From Lysobacter sp. yr284 (lineage in GTDB: Bacteria; Pseudomonadota; Gammaproteobacteria; Xanthomonadales; Xanthomonadaceae), in NCBI RefSeq assembly GCF_900107375.1, contig NZ_FNPT01000005.1, positions 62,001 through 126,000 on the forward strand: a stretch of 64,000 nucleotides of DNA. Direction: 5' to 3'. The notes under the pieces are model-generated. The model had not been told where the DNA came from. It worked only from the letters and a program-made list of their open reading frames with translations, and searched no databases. Positions within the stretch are counted from its first letter, which is position 1. Each line of letters begins with the position of its first letter. A program made the position numbers and the translations under genes. Positions 48,292 to 58,574 of the stretch are shown piece after piece.

Positions 48292-49040
48292 GCGCTCCGA
48301 CCGATCCCGTCACCGCCGCCGAGTCGCCGCGCGCGCTCGCCGAACTCAACGCCTGGCTGGCCACGCAGACGGCCGAGCAGCGCGTGGCCTGGGCGCTGGA
48401 GAACACCGCCGGCGAGCACGCGCTGTCGTCGAGCTTCGGCGCGCAATCGGCGGTGTCGCTGCACATGGTCGCGCGGCAGGCGCCGCGGATCCCGGTGATC
48501 GTGATCGACACCGGCTATCTGTTCCCGGAAACCTATCGCTTCATCGACGAACTCGGCGAGCGCCTGGCGCTGAACCTCAAGGTCTACCGCCCGCAGATGG
48601 GCGCGGCCTGGATGGAAGCGCGCTTCGGCAAGCTGTGGGAGCAAGGCCTGGAAGGCCTGGAGCGCTACAACCGCCTGCGCAAGGTCGAGCCGATGCAACG
48701 CGCGCTGGCTGAGTTGGGCGTGCGCACCTGGATCGCCGGCCTGCGCCGCAGCCAATCCGGCAGCCGCGCAGGGCTGGAGTTCCTGCAGCTCAAGGACGGC
48801 CGCTGGAAGCTGCATCCGCTGGCCGACTGGAGCGACCGCGACGTGTGGCAATACCTGCAGGCGCACGACCTGCCGTACCACCCGCTGTGGCACGACGGCT
48901 ATGTGTCGATCGGCGACGTGCACACCACGCGCCGGCTGGAGCCGGGCATGCGCGAGGAAGACACCCGCTTCTTCGGGCTCAAGCGCGAGTGCGGCCTGCA
49001 TTTCGACAGCGAGCCGCTGGCCGAGGACAAGGCCGCCTGA
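48288..49040 (+). CDS. cysH: Phosphoadenylyl-sulfate reductase (thioredoxin)
   Basis: 250 residues. The ATG overlaps the cysI stop. PP-loop-like [15 protein letters not shown] near 47, [20 protein letters not shown] near 73, [14 protein letters not shown] near 150 and the redox-active Cys in KRECGLHF near 231. The extra Cys pairs (CC and CxxC) of iron-sulfur APS reductases are absent, so this is the PAPS-specific, thioredoxin-dependent type, matching the PAPS-making CysNC. It yields sulfite for CysJI. Last gene of cysJIH. Confidence 0.95.
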   Translation: MSAPTDPVTAAESPRALAELNAWLATQTAEQRVAWALENTAGEHALSSSFGAQSAVSLHMVARQAPRIPVIVIDTGYLFPETYRFIDELGERLALNLKVYRPQMGAAWMEARFGKLWEQGLEGLERYNRLRKVEPMQRALAELGVRTWIAGLRRSQSGSRAGLEFLQLKDGRWKLHPLADWSDRDVWQYLQAHDLPYHPLWHDGYVSIGDVHTTRRLEPGMREEDTRFFGLKRECGLHFDSEPLAEDKAA

Positions 49041-49158
49041 GCGACGGCGGCGCGAGCGGACGCGACGCGCTCGATCCGCCCCACGCGCGCGCAGCAGCCG
49101 GCCCGCGCCGCGCAAGCCGGCAGGCTCGCCCAAGCCGGCGCGCGTAGCGACGCCGTGC

Positions 49159-50805
49159 TCATTCCACCGTGCAGCGCACCTGGAACCGCAACCCGCCGCC
49201 CGCGGCGATCGGCGGCAGCCGCACGCCGCCGCCGCTGAGACGGGCGAAGCTCAACTCGGCCGGCGCCGGACACGTCGCCGTACCGACGACGCTGCACGAT
49301 CCCGCGACCACCTCGCAGTCCTTGAGCCCCGACGCGGCCGTGTCGCGCAGCAACGCCTGGTCGGCGACCGAAGGCCCGGCATTGCCCACCGCGAGGGTGT
49401 AGACGCTGGCCGCGCCGCTGCGCACGGTGTCGTCGCCGCGGTCGCTGGCGCCGGCGGCCGGCGTGTTGGTCTTGGTCACCGACAGATCGACCTCGCGTTC
49501 GTTGCCGAAGGTGCACAGCACGTCCGCGCCGGCGTTGTCGCGGTCGGGCATGACGAAGCGGCCCGATGCGCCGCGGCCGCTGGCGACCGCCGCGTTGCCG
49601 TCGGATTCGTTGACGCAAGTCCACGACGTCGCATAGCCGCCGAGTTGGGCGCTGCCGCTGGCCGCCTCGCCGATCGTGTAAGCGTTGCCGGGCAGGCCCA
49701 GCACCGGTCCGGCGACCGCCGCCTGCAGGCCGCCGGCGCCGCCGCCGGTGGTCGCCGCGTTGCCGGCGGCCCAGCCGCCGCCGCCGATGCTCAACGCGAA
49801 CTGGTCGCCCGCCGCGTTGCGTCCGTCGGGCAGGTTCTTGCGCAAGCGGATGGTGTAGGGATAGCCGCACGAGGCCAGGTCGCTGCCGCTGGAAGTGCTT
49901 ACCGGCCCGTTGGAGACCGCGCCGGTGGACGGATGCAGTTGCGAGACCGCGCCGTTCGCCCCCACCGTCAGCAGACCGTCGTTGAAGGCGATGCCCGGAT
50001 AAGTGCCGCCGGAGCCGAGTTCGCCGGTCACCGGCGACGCCGCCATGTTCCCGCCCGCCGCCAGTTGCTGCGCGGTGACGCGATAAATGCGGCTGCCCGA
50101 GGCCGAATTGCCCGACACCAGATACAGGTTGCCGAGGTTGTCGAACGCCAGGTCGCCGTTGTTGCCGGAGACCTCGGTGATGGCGCCCGCCTGCGCCACC
50201 GCATTGCTGCGCGGGTCGTAGGAAAACAGGCCCCAGACGCTGTTGTTGCTCGTGTTGGCCTGGGGCGCGGCGGAGTAGAACAGGCGATTGGCCGGATTGA
50301 AACCGCCGGCGACGAAATTGCTGGCGAAGGCAGGCACGCCCGCCGGGATCGGCGATTGGGTCAGCGCGCCGGTGGCGGCGTTGTAGGCGAACACCCGGCC
50401 CTTGTCGGCGCCGCCGGCGACCACGCCGTAGATCACTTCGCCGCCGCCGGGCGGCAGGCCGATGCCGTTGAGCAGCGCGTTGCCGATCGCCGGCACGGTG
50501 GCGATCGTGGCGGTCGCGCCGGTGACCGGGTTCAGGCGCCGGATCACCCGGGTGTTCTGGTCGATCGAGTATTCGGTATCGACGCCGCAGGTGAAAGTCT
50601 GCGCAGCGGCGGGCGGCAGTGCCGGCGCGATCAGGCACGCGAGCAACAGGCGCAGCGCCCAGCCGCGCCCGCGCGGGCAGCGGCGCGCGGCGTGCGGACG
50701 CTCGGGTCGGCGTGCCGGCCGGGGCTCGGGCGCTGCGGGAACCGGTCTGGCGGCCGCGCCCGGTTGCGAAGCGGGCGCGGTTTCGATGCGGACGGGAATG
50801 ATCAC
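49159..50805 (-). CDS. Secreted protein with DUF11-like C-terminal domain
   Basis: About 548 residues from a GTG at 50805; a TTG at 50850 is another possible start, and neither has a clear ribosome site. A long basic leader precedes a signal peptide (ALRLLLACLIAPALPPAAAQ). The middle (about 75-330) has repeated YxVxxxTGAxxxxxP-type beta units (VFAYNAATGALTQSPI, QLHPSTGAVSNGPV), probably a propeller-like fold. The C-terminal part has a DUF11-like Ig domain (VDLSVTKTNTPAAGAS, YTLAVGNAGPSVAD). Such proteins are surface or secreted, often adhesin-like. It splits the cys genes and has no obvious link to sulfur. Confidence 0.75.
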   Translation of the reverse strand: MIIPVRIETAPASQPGAAARPVPAAPEPRPARRPERPHAARRCPRGRGWALRLLLACLIAPALPPAAAQTFTCGVDTEYSIDQNTRVIRRLNPVTGATATIATVPAIGNALLNGIGLPPGGGEVIYGVVAGGADKGRVFAYNAATGALTQSPIPAGVPAFASNFVAGGFNPANRLFYSAAPQANTSNNSVWGLFSYDPRSNAVAQAGAITEVSGNNGDLAFDNLGNLYLVSGNSASGSRIYRVTAQQLAAGGNMAASPVTGELGSGGTYPGIAFNDGLLTVGANGAVSQLHPSTGAVSNGPVSTSSGSDLASCGYPYTIRLRKNLPDGRNAAGDQFALSIGGGGWAAGNAATTGGGAGGLQAAVAGPVLGLPGNAYTIGEAASGSAQLGGYATSWTCVNESDGNAAVASGRGASGRFVMPDRDNAGADVLCTFGNEREVDLSVTKTNTPAAGASDRGDDTVRSGAASVYTLAVGNAGPSVADQALLRDTAASGLKDCEVVAGSCSVVGTATCPAPAELSFARLSGGGVRLPPIAAGGGLRFQVRCTVE

Positions 50806-51162
50806 AAAAGGGCGGCCGGTCGGGTTTCTGGAGAAATCGACAGGACGCAACGAATTCAGACACGTTTTTTACGCCGCGTCGGCTCAGCCCAGCGTGGGCA
50901 CGAACTGCACAGCCGGCACGCATGAGAAATGCAGACAACGCGCCAGGACGGCGGTTTTGGCGACCGACTCGCCACGCGCTTGGGACGCGGGACTCGGCCG
51001 CGTATCGGCGCCGCCGTCAGGCGCGGAGGCGGCGGCGCGGCGCCGTGGATGGCGGCGCCGCGCCGGTGCGGCGGACGCGGACCGACCGCGCGATCCGCAC
51101 GCGGCGCAGCGGCTCCCGTCTCGCCTTCGTCGCGCGGGCCACGCCGCGCGCGGCGCCCAAGC
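50806..51162. other. Gene-free gap with no recognised feature
   Basis: 357 bases between the DUF11-type gene and the LysR-type gene (both minus strand). The half next to the LysR gene is very GC-rich with short GGCGGCGCC-type runs. I see no open frame with sensible content, repeat unit or terminator. The promoter of the DUF11-type gene must lie at its left end, but no hexamers stand out. Confidence 0.5.
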
Positions 51163-52146
51163 TCAGGAACTGATCGACTGGGTCAGCTCGATCCAGCTCG
51201 GCGCCTTCGGCCATGCCGGTTCGAGATTGCCTTCCAGCACCCGGCGCAGGTCGCGCCGGTCGATCTGCGGCGCCAGGCCGTGGACCAGCTCCAGCGCGTA
51301 ATCGCGCAACACCCGCGCGCGCGGGATCACCGCCCAGGTGATGCATTCGGGCACCGCGTCGGGCGCGGTCAGCGCCTTGAGGTCGTCGTCGCGCGAGGTC
51401 ACCGCCATCTCGGCCAGCAGGCCCACGCCCAGGCCGGTGCGCACGTAGGTCTTGATCAGGTCGGCGTCGCGCGCGGTCATCGCCAGCTGCGGCTCGTGGC
51501 CGCCGGCGGCGAAGGCGCGGCGCAGCGAGGATTCGGGCCGGTTCGAGGATTCGTAGCTGATCAGCGGATGCGCCGCCAGTTCGGCCAGGGTCGGCGCGCG
51601 GTCGAGCTTGGCCAGCGCGTGCGCGCGCGGCACCAGCACCACCCGGCGCCAGCGGAACAGCGGCACCGCCAGGCCGCCCTCGGGCGGCGCGCCGGCGGTG
51701 CTGATCACCGCCAGGTCGGCGTTGCCGTGCGACAGATGCGCCAGCACCTCGCCGTCGGCCGCGGCCTGCAGGTGCACGCTGACCTGGGGGAAGTCGCGCT
51801 TGACCTGGGCGATCGCCGGCGGCAGCACATAGCGCGCCTGGGTGTGGGTGGTCGACAGCACCAGCCGGCCGGCGTGCTGGCCGCGTTCGTTGGCGGCGTA
51901 GGCGCGGATGTTGGACGCTTCCTCGAGGATGCGCCGCGCATGCGCGAGCACGCGCTCGCCGGCCGGGGCGATCGCTTCCAGGCTGCGGCCCTTGCGCACG
52001 AACAACAGAAAGCCCAGCTCGTCCTCAAGCTGCTTGAGCTGCTTGGACAGGCCGGGCTGGGTGGCGTGGACGCGTTCGGCGGCGAGGGTGATGTTGAGGC
52101 CGGAGTCGGCGATGGCGACCAGGTAGCGCAACTGGGTCAGGGTCAT
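51163..52146 (-). CDS. cysB: CysB-type LysR transcriptional regulator
   Basis: 327 residues from the ATG at 52146. LysR winged helix: MTLTQLRYLVAIADSGLNIT then LAAERVHATQPGLSKQLKQL, the CysB/Cbl-specific wording. The effector domain (about 93-300) has STTHTQARYVLPPAIAQVKR, as in CysB, where Thr residues bind N-acetylserine or sulfate, and TYVRTGLGVGLLAEMAV. It should activate the cys genes when sulfur is short. It diverges from cysG, sharing an AT-rich control region, and lies in the cys cluster, which supports the assignment. Confidence 0.9.
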   Translation of the reverse strand: MTLTQLRYLVAIADSGLNITLAAERVHATQPGLSKQLKQLEDELGFLLFVRKGRSLEAIAPAGERVLAHARRILEEASNIRAYAANERGQHAGRLVLSTTHTQARYVLPPAIAQVKRDFPQVSVHLQAAADGEVLAHLSHGNADLAVISTAGAPPEGGLAVPLFRWRRVVLVPRAHALAKLDRAPTLAELAAHPLISYESSNRPESSLRRAFAAGGHEPQLAMTARDADLIKTYVRTGLGVGLLAEMAVTSRDDDLKALTAPDAVPECITWAVIPRARVLRDYALELVHGLAPQIDRRDLRRVLEGNLEPAWPKAPSWIELTQSISS

Positions 52147-52274
52147 GGGGTGGCGATCCAGAATGAGTGTCGGGGCGGAATGCGGCGAACGGCGCAGCGG
52201 CGACAACAGCCGGCGCCCGCGTTGCCGCGGCAGCTCGGGCGCATCGCACGCATTCGCTGGCACTTCGCGTCCAC

Positions 52275-52330
52275 GTATTTATCGCTCTATTCGGATGAAA
52301 GGATTTATAGATTAACCAGCCGTATATCCG
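52275..52330. promoter_or_regulatory. AT-rich control region between cysB and cysG, with candidate operator
   Basis: A sudden AT-rich stretch in the gene-free 52147-52463, with GGATTTATAGATTAACC and CGTATTTATCGCTCTATTCG. It contains AAGGATTTATAGATTAACC at 52299-52317, resembling the site before cysJ (44304-44322). Likely holds the divergent promoters of cysB and cysG and a CysB site; exact hexamers are unclear. Confidence 0.5.
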
Positions 52331-52463
52331 CTGTCCAGTATCCGTCCGGCAACGCAGCGGCTCATTACGTGACGGCATGTGCAAAGGCGGGGCCGTCATT
52401 TCCGCGGCGCCGGGCGGCGGCCGTAGGGTCGTCGCATCCTCCTCCCGACGCACCCTCGCCGCC

Positions 52464-53960
<1,497 letters not shown>

Positions 53961-54007
53961 TTCCGCATCGCCCGATTCCTCATACCCCACGCCACGGGAG
54001 CCTCCTC

Positions 54008-54985
54008 ATGTCGCTGCACGAAAGCATCCTCGACACCATCGGCGACACGCCGATCGTCAAGCTCCACCGCATCGCGCCCAAGCACATCACCCTCTACGCC
54101 AAGGTCGAATCGTTCAATCCCGGCGGCTCGGTCAAGGACCGCCTCGCGCTGGCGATCGTGCTCGACGCCGAACGCAGCGGCGAACTGAAGCCCGGCCAGA
54201 CCATCGTCGAAGCGACCTCGGGCAACACCGGCATCGCCCTGGCGATGGTCGCCGCCGCGCGCGGCTACCCGTTCGTGGCGGTGATGACCGAGACCTTCTC
54301 GATCGAGCGACGCAAGCTCATGCGCGCCTACGGCGCCAAGGTCATCCTGACCCCGGCCGCCGAGCGCGGCACCGGCATGGTGCGCAAGGCCGCCGAACTG
54401 GCCGAGCAGCACGGCTGGTTCCTCGCCCGCCAGTTCGAGAACCCGGCCAACCCGGCCTATCACCGCAACACCACCGGCCCGGAAATCCTGCGCGATTTCG
54501 CCGGCAAGCGGCTGGATTACTTCGTGTCCGGCTGGGGCACCGGCGGCACCCTCAGCGGCGCCGGCCAGATCCTCAAGCTGGCCCGGCCGGAACTGAAGAT
54601 CGTCACCTCCGAGCCGGCCGGCGCGTCGCTGCTGGCCGGCAAGGACTGGCAGCCGCACAAGATCCAGGGCTGGACTCCGGACTTCGTCCCGGCCGTGCTC
54701 GACCGCGGCATCGCCGACGAGATCCGTCCCATCGACGACGTGCTGGCGCGCGACACCGCGCGCCGCCTCGCCGCCGAGGAAGGCCTGTTCGTCGGCCTCT
54801 CCGCCGGCGCCACCGTCGCCGCGGCGCTGGAAGTCGCGCAAAGCGCGGCGGAAGGCTCGGTGCTGCTGGCGATGCTGCCGGACACCGGCGAACGCTATCT
54901 GTCGACGTTCCTGTTCGAGGGCGTCAACGAAGGCTCCGACGACGAGTGGCTGAAGTCGTTGCAGGCCGAGGAGATTGCCGCCTGA
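54008..54985 (+). CDS. cysK: Cysteine synthase A
   Basis: 325 residues from the ATG at 54008. Fold type II PLP enzyme: the PLP lysine is Lys43 in NPGGSVKDRLA, with the substrate loop EATSGNTGIALAMVAAARGY near 70 and the phosphate loop SGWGTGGTLSGAGQIL near 177. LSAGATVAAALEVA near 270 closes the C-terminal domain. It joins sulfide and O-acetylserine to give cysteine, the end of the pathway encoded here. No cysE is in the window. Confidence 0.95.
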   Translation: MSLHESILDTIGDTPIVKLHRIAPKHITLYAKVESFNPGGSVKDRLALAIVLDAERSGELKPGQTIVEATSGNTGIALAMVAAARGYPFVAVMTETFSIERRKLMRAYGAKVILTPAAERGTGMVRKAAELAEQHGWFLARQFENPANPAYHRNTTGPEILRDFAGKRLDYFVSGWGTGGTLSGAGQILKLARPELKIVTSEPAGASLLAGKDWQPHKIQGWTPDFVPAVLDRGIADEIRPIDDVLARDTARRLAAEEGLFVGLSAGATVAAALEVAQSAAEGSVLLAMLPDTGERYLSTFLFEGVNEGSDDEWLKSLQAEEIAA

Positions 54986-55227
54986 GCCAAGCGCGGCATA
55001 CGCAGCGAAGCCGGGCGCGACCGGCGCGCGCCTAGGACGCACCGGCGCGGATGTGCCGCCGCGACGGGTCGGAACCCGCGCCGGCTTCGCTGCGTGCTGT
55101 ACCCCGCGGCAACGCGGATTCGGGATCGTGGCTTCACCGTTTCGCGCTTCATCCGTTCCATCGAGTCGAAGCTTCACCGCTGCGCGCGCTCCAGGACCGG
55201 CGCGCGGCGAGGTTCACCCGGGCACCC

Positions 55228-55318
55228 GTAGGGCGGGGCCCGCGGCGCAGGACGCTGGGAGTGGCGGTGGCGACCGTTCCCAGCCGAGAGCGCCGCGGGC
55301 TTCGCCCTACACTTTTTT
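55228..55318 (+). terminator. Large imperfect hairpin with T-run downstream of cysK, in gene-free 54986-55551
   Basis: Outer arms 55228-55248 and 55290-55310 (21 bases, starting GTAGGGCG on either strand) pair with two mismatches. Inner arms GCTGGGA (55254-55260) and TCCCAGC (55278-55284) pair perfectly, and the 5-base bulges are symmetric. TTTTTT follows at 55313-55318. It may end the cysG-cysK transcript, or be a mobile palindromic repeat. Confidence 0.55.
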
Positions 55319-55344
55319 GCCGACCGGCGATAACGCTGCTCCCC

Positions 55345-55442
55345 TGCAGGAGCGGCGCGAGCCGCGACCGCGACAACGCAACTGCGCCGAAGGCAGCGAC
55401 GCGAGCGGACGCCCCGCGGCCGCGGCTTGCGCCGCTCCTACC
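55345..55442. repeat. Inverted pair of family-A REP-like repeats
   Basis: Units at 55345-55372 (+, TGCAGGAGCGGCGCGAGCCG...) and 55415-55442 (-), 42 bases apart, upstream of amgK. Together with the hairpin at 55228-55318 they are all I can recognise in the 566-base gap. Confidence 0.8.
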
Positions 55443-55551
55443 GCAAGCGGCCGCAACGACGCCCGCGGCCGCGACGTTCAGGCCGTGCGGTTGCGCTCCC
55501 CGCCCGGCCGGCTACCCTGTGCGCCGGCGGCCTTCGCCGCGTGGAGCCTGC

Positions 55552-56595
55552 ATGACCCAGCCGCACCCCTCCGACCGCGACGCCGCGCGCCTGGCCTGGG
55601 CCCGCGCCGCGACCGGCGACGACCGCCTCGACCTCGTCCGCGCCTCCTTCGACGCCGGGTTCCGCAGCTACTGGCGCGGCCGCGTGCACGCCGGCGCGGC
55701 CCGGCCCGAAGGCGACGCCATCGTCATGGACTCGCCGCCGGAGTTGGAGGACCCGCGCCCCTGGCTGCGCCTGCGCGAAGTGCTGGAGGCCGGCGGCGTG
55801 CGCGTGCCGCAGGTGCACCGCGCCGACCCGGAAAAGGGCTTCCTGCTGCTGGAAGACCTCGGCCGCGAGACCGTCCTGCAGGCGGTGGAAGCCGGACGCG
55901 CCGACGCCGACGCGATGTTCGACGCCGCCTTCGAGCAGTTGCTGAAGATCCAGGCCCTGCCCTGCCCCGACGACCTGCCGCCGTACGACGAAGCCTTCCT
56001 GACCCGCGAGCTTCGCCTGTTCGACGAGTGGTTCCTCGGCCGCCACCTAGGCGTGTCGCTCGATTGCGGCGACCTGGAGCGGCTCGACCTGGCCTACCGC
56101 CGCATCCTCGACAACGTGCTGGCCCAGCGCCAGGTGTTCATCCACCGCGATTTCATGCCGCGCAACCTGATGCCGGTCGCCGGCGGGCTGGCGGTGATCG
56201 ACTTCCAGGGCGCGCTGCGCGGGCCGATCGCTTACGACCCGATCAGCCTGTTCCGCGACGCGTTCGTCAGCTGGCCGCCGGAGCGAGTGGAGGCCTGGCT
56301 GGCGCGCTACCACGCGCGCGCCGTCGCCGCCGGCATCGCCCTGCCCGACTACGCCCGCTTCCGCCGCGATGCCGACTTCGCCGGGCTGCAGCGCCACATC
56401 AAGATCCTCGGCCTGTTCGCGCGCCTGCACCACCGCGACGGCAAGCCCAAGTACCTCGCCGACGCGCCGCGCTTCCTGGGGTATCTCGACCTGGTGCTGC
56501 CGCGCTATCCGGAGCTGCAGCCGCTGAGCGAGATCGTCGAGCGCTACGTGCGCCCGGCGCTGGCCGCGGGCGCGCACGCGCCGGCGCGCGCATGA
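55552..56595 (+). CDS. amgK: N-acetylmuramate/N-acetylglucosamine kinase (AmgK)
   Basis: 347 residues from the ATG at 55552. Aminoglycoside-phosphotransferase fold: ATP-site strand GFLLLEDLGRETVLQAV near 99, catalytic loop FIHRDFMPRNLMPV near 199 (H-x-D-x4-N) and the metal Asp in VIDFQGALRGPIAYDP. This wording is specific to AmgK, which phosphorylates the anomeric position of MurNAc. The stop overlaps the start of murU, the next enzyme of the MurU recycling route, which by-passes MurA and fosfomycin. The pairing confirms the identity. Confidence 0.93.
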   Translation: MTQPHPSDRDAARLAWARAATGDDRLDLVRASFDAGFRSYWRGRVHAGAARPEGDAIVMDSPPELEDPRPWLRLREVLEAGGVRVPQVHRADPEKGFLLLEDLGRETVLQAVEAGRADADAMFDAAFEQLLKIQALPCPDDLPPYDEAFLTRELRLFDEWFLGRHLGVSLDCGDLERLDLAYRRILDNVLAQRQVFIHRDFMPRNLMPVAGGLAVIDFQGALRGPIAYDPISLFRDAFVSWPPERVEAWLARYHARAVAAGIALPDYARFRRDADFAGLQRHIKILGLFARLHHRDGKPKYLADAPRFLGYLDLVLPRYPELQPLSEIVERYVRPALAAGAHAPARA

Positions 56596-57326
56596 GCGCG
56601 CCGGCGATGAAGGCGCTGATCTTCGCCGCCGGCCTGGGCGAGCGCATGCGGCCGCTGACCCTGCACACGCCCAAGCCGCTGCTGCCGGTGGGCGGCAAGC
56701 CGCTGATCGAGTGGCACCTGGAAAAACTCGCCGCGCTCGGCGTCGGCGAGGTCGTGGTCAACACCTCCTGGCTGGCCGACCGCTTCCCCGCCGCGCTCGG
56801 CGACGGTTCGCGCTGGGGCCTGCGGCTGCATTATTCCTACGAAGGTCCGGCCCCGCTGGAAACCGGCGGCGGCATGCTCAACGCGCTGGCGCTGCTGCAG
56901 GAAGGCGCGCCGGCGCAGGCGCCGTTCCTGGTCGCCAACGGCGACATCTGGACCGACTACGACTTCGCCGCGCTGCCGCGCGAGTTCGACGGCGACGCGC
57001 AGCTGCTGCTGGTCGACAACCCGCCGCAGCATCCGCGCGGCGATTTCCGCCTCGACGCCGACGGCCGCATCGGCAACGACGGCGACGACAGGCTCACTTA
57101 CGCCGGCATCGGCCTGTACCGCGCTTCGCTGTTCCAGGACTGGCGCAGCGCGCTCGCCGACGCCGCCGGCTGCGAGCTCGATCCGCCGCGTTTCAGCGTG
57201 GTGCCGCTGCTGCGCCGCGCCGCCGACCAGGGCCGCCTGCGCGGCGCGCGCCACCGCGGCCGCTGGACCGACGTCGGCACCCCCGAACGCTTGCGCGAAC
57301 TCGACGCGACGTTCGTCGCCGACTGA
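56592..57326 (+). CDS. murU: N-acetylmuramate alpha-1-phosphate uridylyltransferase (MurU)
   Basis: 244 residues; the ATG overlaps the amgK stop. Nucleotidyltransferase signature [20 protein letters not shown] followed by [17 protein letters not shown] near 27; the metal-binding Asp is in [12 protein letters not shown] near 118, and [13 protein letters not shown] is near the C-terminus. It converts MurNAc-1-phosphate and UTP to UDP-MurNAc in peptidoglycan recycling, directly after AmgK. A single enzyme of normal length. Confidence 0.93.
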   Translation: MSAPAMKALIFAAGLGERMRPLTLHTPKPLLPVGGKPLIEWHLEKLAALGVGEVVVNTSWLADRFPAALGDGSRWGLRLHYSYEGPAPLETGGGMLNALALLQEGAPAQAPFLVANGDIWTDYDFAALPREFDGDAQLLLVDNPPQHPRGDFRLDADGRIGNDGDDRLTYAGIGLYRASLFQDWRSALADAAGCELDPPRFSVVPLLRRAADQGRLRGARHRGRWTDVGTPERLRELDATFVAD

Positions 57327-57384
57327 CGGCGGCCGCGGCACTGGCGCCGGTTCCGGCGCGGGTCTAGCATCCGCGCCGACGCTT

Positions 57385-57936
57385 ATGACCGATCAACACA
57401 AGAAACTCAGCAAGTTCCTCAGCCTCGTCCTCCGCCACGAACCGCAGGCCATCGGCCTGACCCTGGACGCCCAAGGCTGGGCCGACGTCGACGAATTCAT
57501 CGCCAAGGCCGGCGCGCACGGCAAGCCGTACAGCCGCGCGCTGATCGAGCAACTCGTGCGCGACAGCGACAAGCAGCGCTTCAAGCTCAGCGACGACGGC
57601 CTGCGCATCCGCGCCAACCAAGGCCACTCCATCGACATCGACCTGGCGTTGCAGCCGGTCGAACCGCCGGCCTCGCTCTACCACGGCACCGCCACCCGCT
57701 TCGCCGGTTCGATCCGCCGCAGCGGGCTGGACAAGCGCAGCCGCCAGCACGTGCACCTCTCGCTCGACCGCGACACCGCGGTCAAGGTCGGCAGCCGCCA
57801 CGGCACGCCGCTGGTGCTGCACGTGCGCGCCGGCGAGATGCACGCGCACGGCATCGCGTTCTATCGCGCCGACAACGGCGTGTGGCTCACCGACGCGGTG
57901 GCGCCGCAGTTCATCGACTGGCCGGCGCGAGGCTGA
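57385..57936 (+). CDS. kptA: RNA 2'-phosphotransferase (KptA/Tpt1 family)
   Basis: 183 residues. The N-terminal winged helix has [20 protein letters not shown], containing the catalytic Arg17-His18. The C-terminal ADP-ribosyltransferase-like lobe has [16 protein letters not shown] near 97 and [18 protein letters not shown] near 117. Tpt1 enzymes remove an RNA 2'-phosphate with NAD, giving ADP-ribose 1'',2''-cyclic phosphate. The bacterial substrate is unknown. A macrodomain hydrolase begins 4 bases after its stop, which could process the ADP-ribose by-product. Confidence 0.93.
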   Translation: MTDQHKKLSKFLSLVLRHEPQAIGLTLDAQGWADVDEFIAKAGAHGKPYSRALIEQLVRDSDKQRFKLSDDGLRIRANQGHSIDIDLALQPVEPPASLYHGTATRFAGSIRRSGLDKRSRQHVHLSLDRDTAVKVGSRHGTPLVLHVRAGEMHAHGIAFYRADNGVWLTDAVAPQFIDWPARG

Positions 57937-57940
57937 GGTG

Positions 57941-58450
57941 ATGACGCTGCGCGCGATCCGCGCCGACATCACCACGCTGGCGCTGGACGCGATCGTCAAC
58001 GCCGCCAACTCCTCGCTGCTCGGCGGCGGCGGCGTGGACGGCGCGATCCATCGCGCCGCCGGCCCCGGGCTGGTGGCCGAATGCCGCCTGCTCGGGGGCT
58101 GCAAGACCGGCGAGGCCAAGCTCACCGGCGGCCATCGGCTGCCGGCCAAGCACGTGATCCACACGGTCGGGCCGGTCTGGCGCGGCGGCGACCACGGCGA
58201 ACCGGCGCTGCTGGCGGCGTGCTACCGCAACAGCCTGGCCATCGCCGCGCGCCGCGGCTTCGCATCGATCGCGTTTCCGTGCATCAGCACCGGCATCTTC
58301 GGCTATCCGGCCGAAGCGGCGGCGCGCGTCGCAGTGGAGACGGTGCGAGCGCATGCGCTCGCCGCCGAAGCGCCCACGGATGTGGTGTTGTGTTGTTTTG
58401 GCGAGGCCGACCTGGCGATTTACCTGGCCCTGCTGGGCGAGGACGGTTGA
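57941..58450 (+). CDS. Macrodomain ADP-ribose hydrolase (O-acetyl-ADP-ribose deacetylase type)
   Basis: 169 residues from the ATG at 57941 (a GTG directly before it is less likely). The macrodomain is complete: [37 protein letters not shown] near 26 (distal ribose loop), [20 protein letters not shown] near 55 and [18 protein letters not shown] near 108 (phosphate loop). This is the MacroD/YmdB type that removes acetyl or ADP-ribosyl groups. Immediately downstream of kptA, it probably acts on that enzyme's ADP-ribose phosphate product, by inference. Confidence 0.92.
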   Translation: MTLRAIRADITTLALDAIVNAANSSLLGGGGVDGAIHRAAGPGLVAECRLLGGCKTGEAKLTGGHRLPAKHVIHTVGPVWRGGDHGEPALLAACYRNSLAIAARRGFASIAFPCISTGIFGYPAEAAARVAVETVRAHALAAEAPTDVVLCCFGEADLAIYLALLGEDG

Positions 58451-58574
58451 GGGACGCAGCGGCGAGCACACGAAGCCGCGTAGCCGCGCCGCCGCATCCC
58501 GAAGCCACCGCCCAGCCCCGATTCCTGCGAACGCTCCCATCCACCGAGGCAATGCAGCCACGGCCGTCATTCCG

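Noticed and set aside
52377-52463. A 29-residue N-terminal extension of CysG from an upstream ATG
   Set aside because: The extension has no match to the family's usual opening and no ribosome site. The GTG at 52464 gives a conventional start, though the upstream ATG is not excluded.
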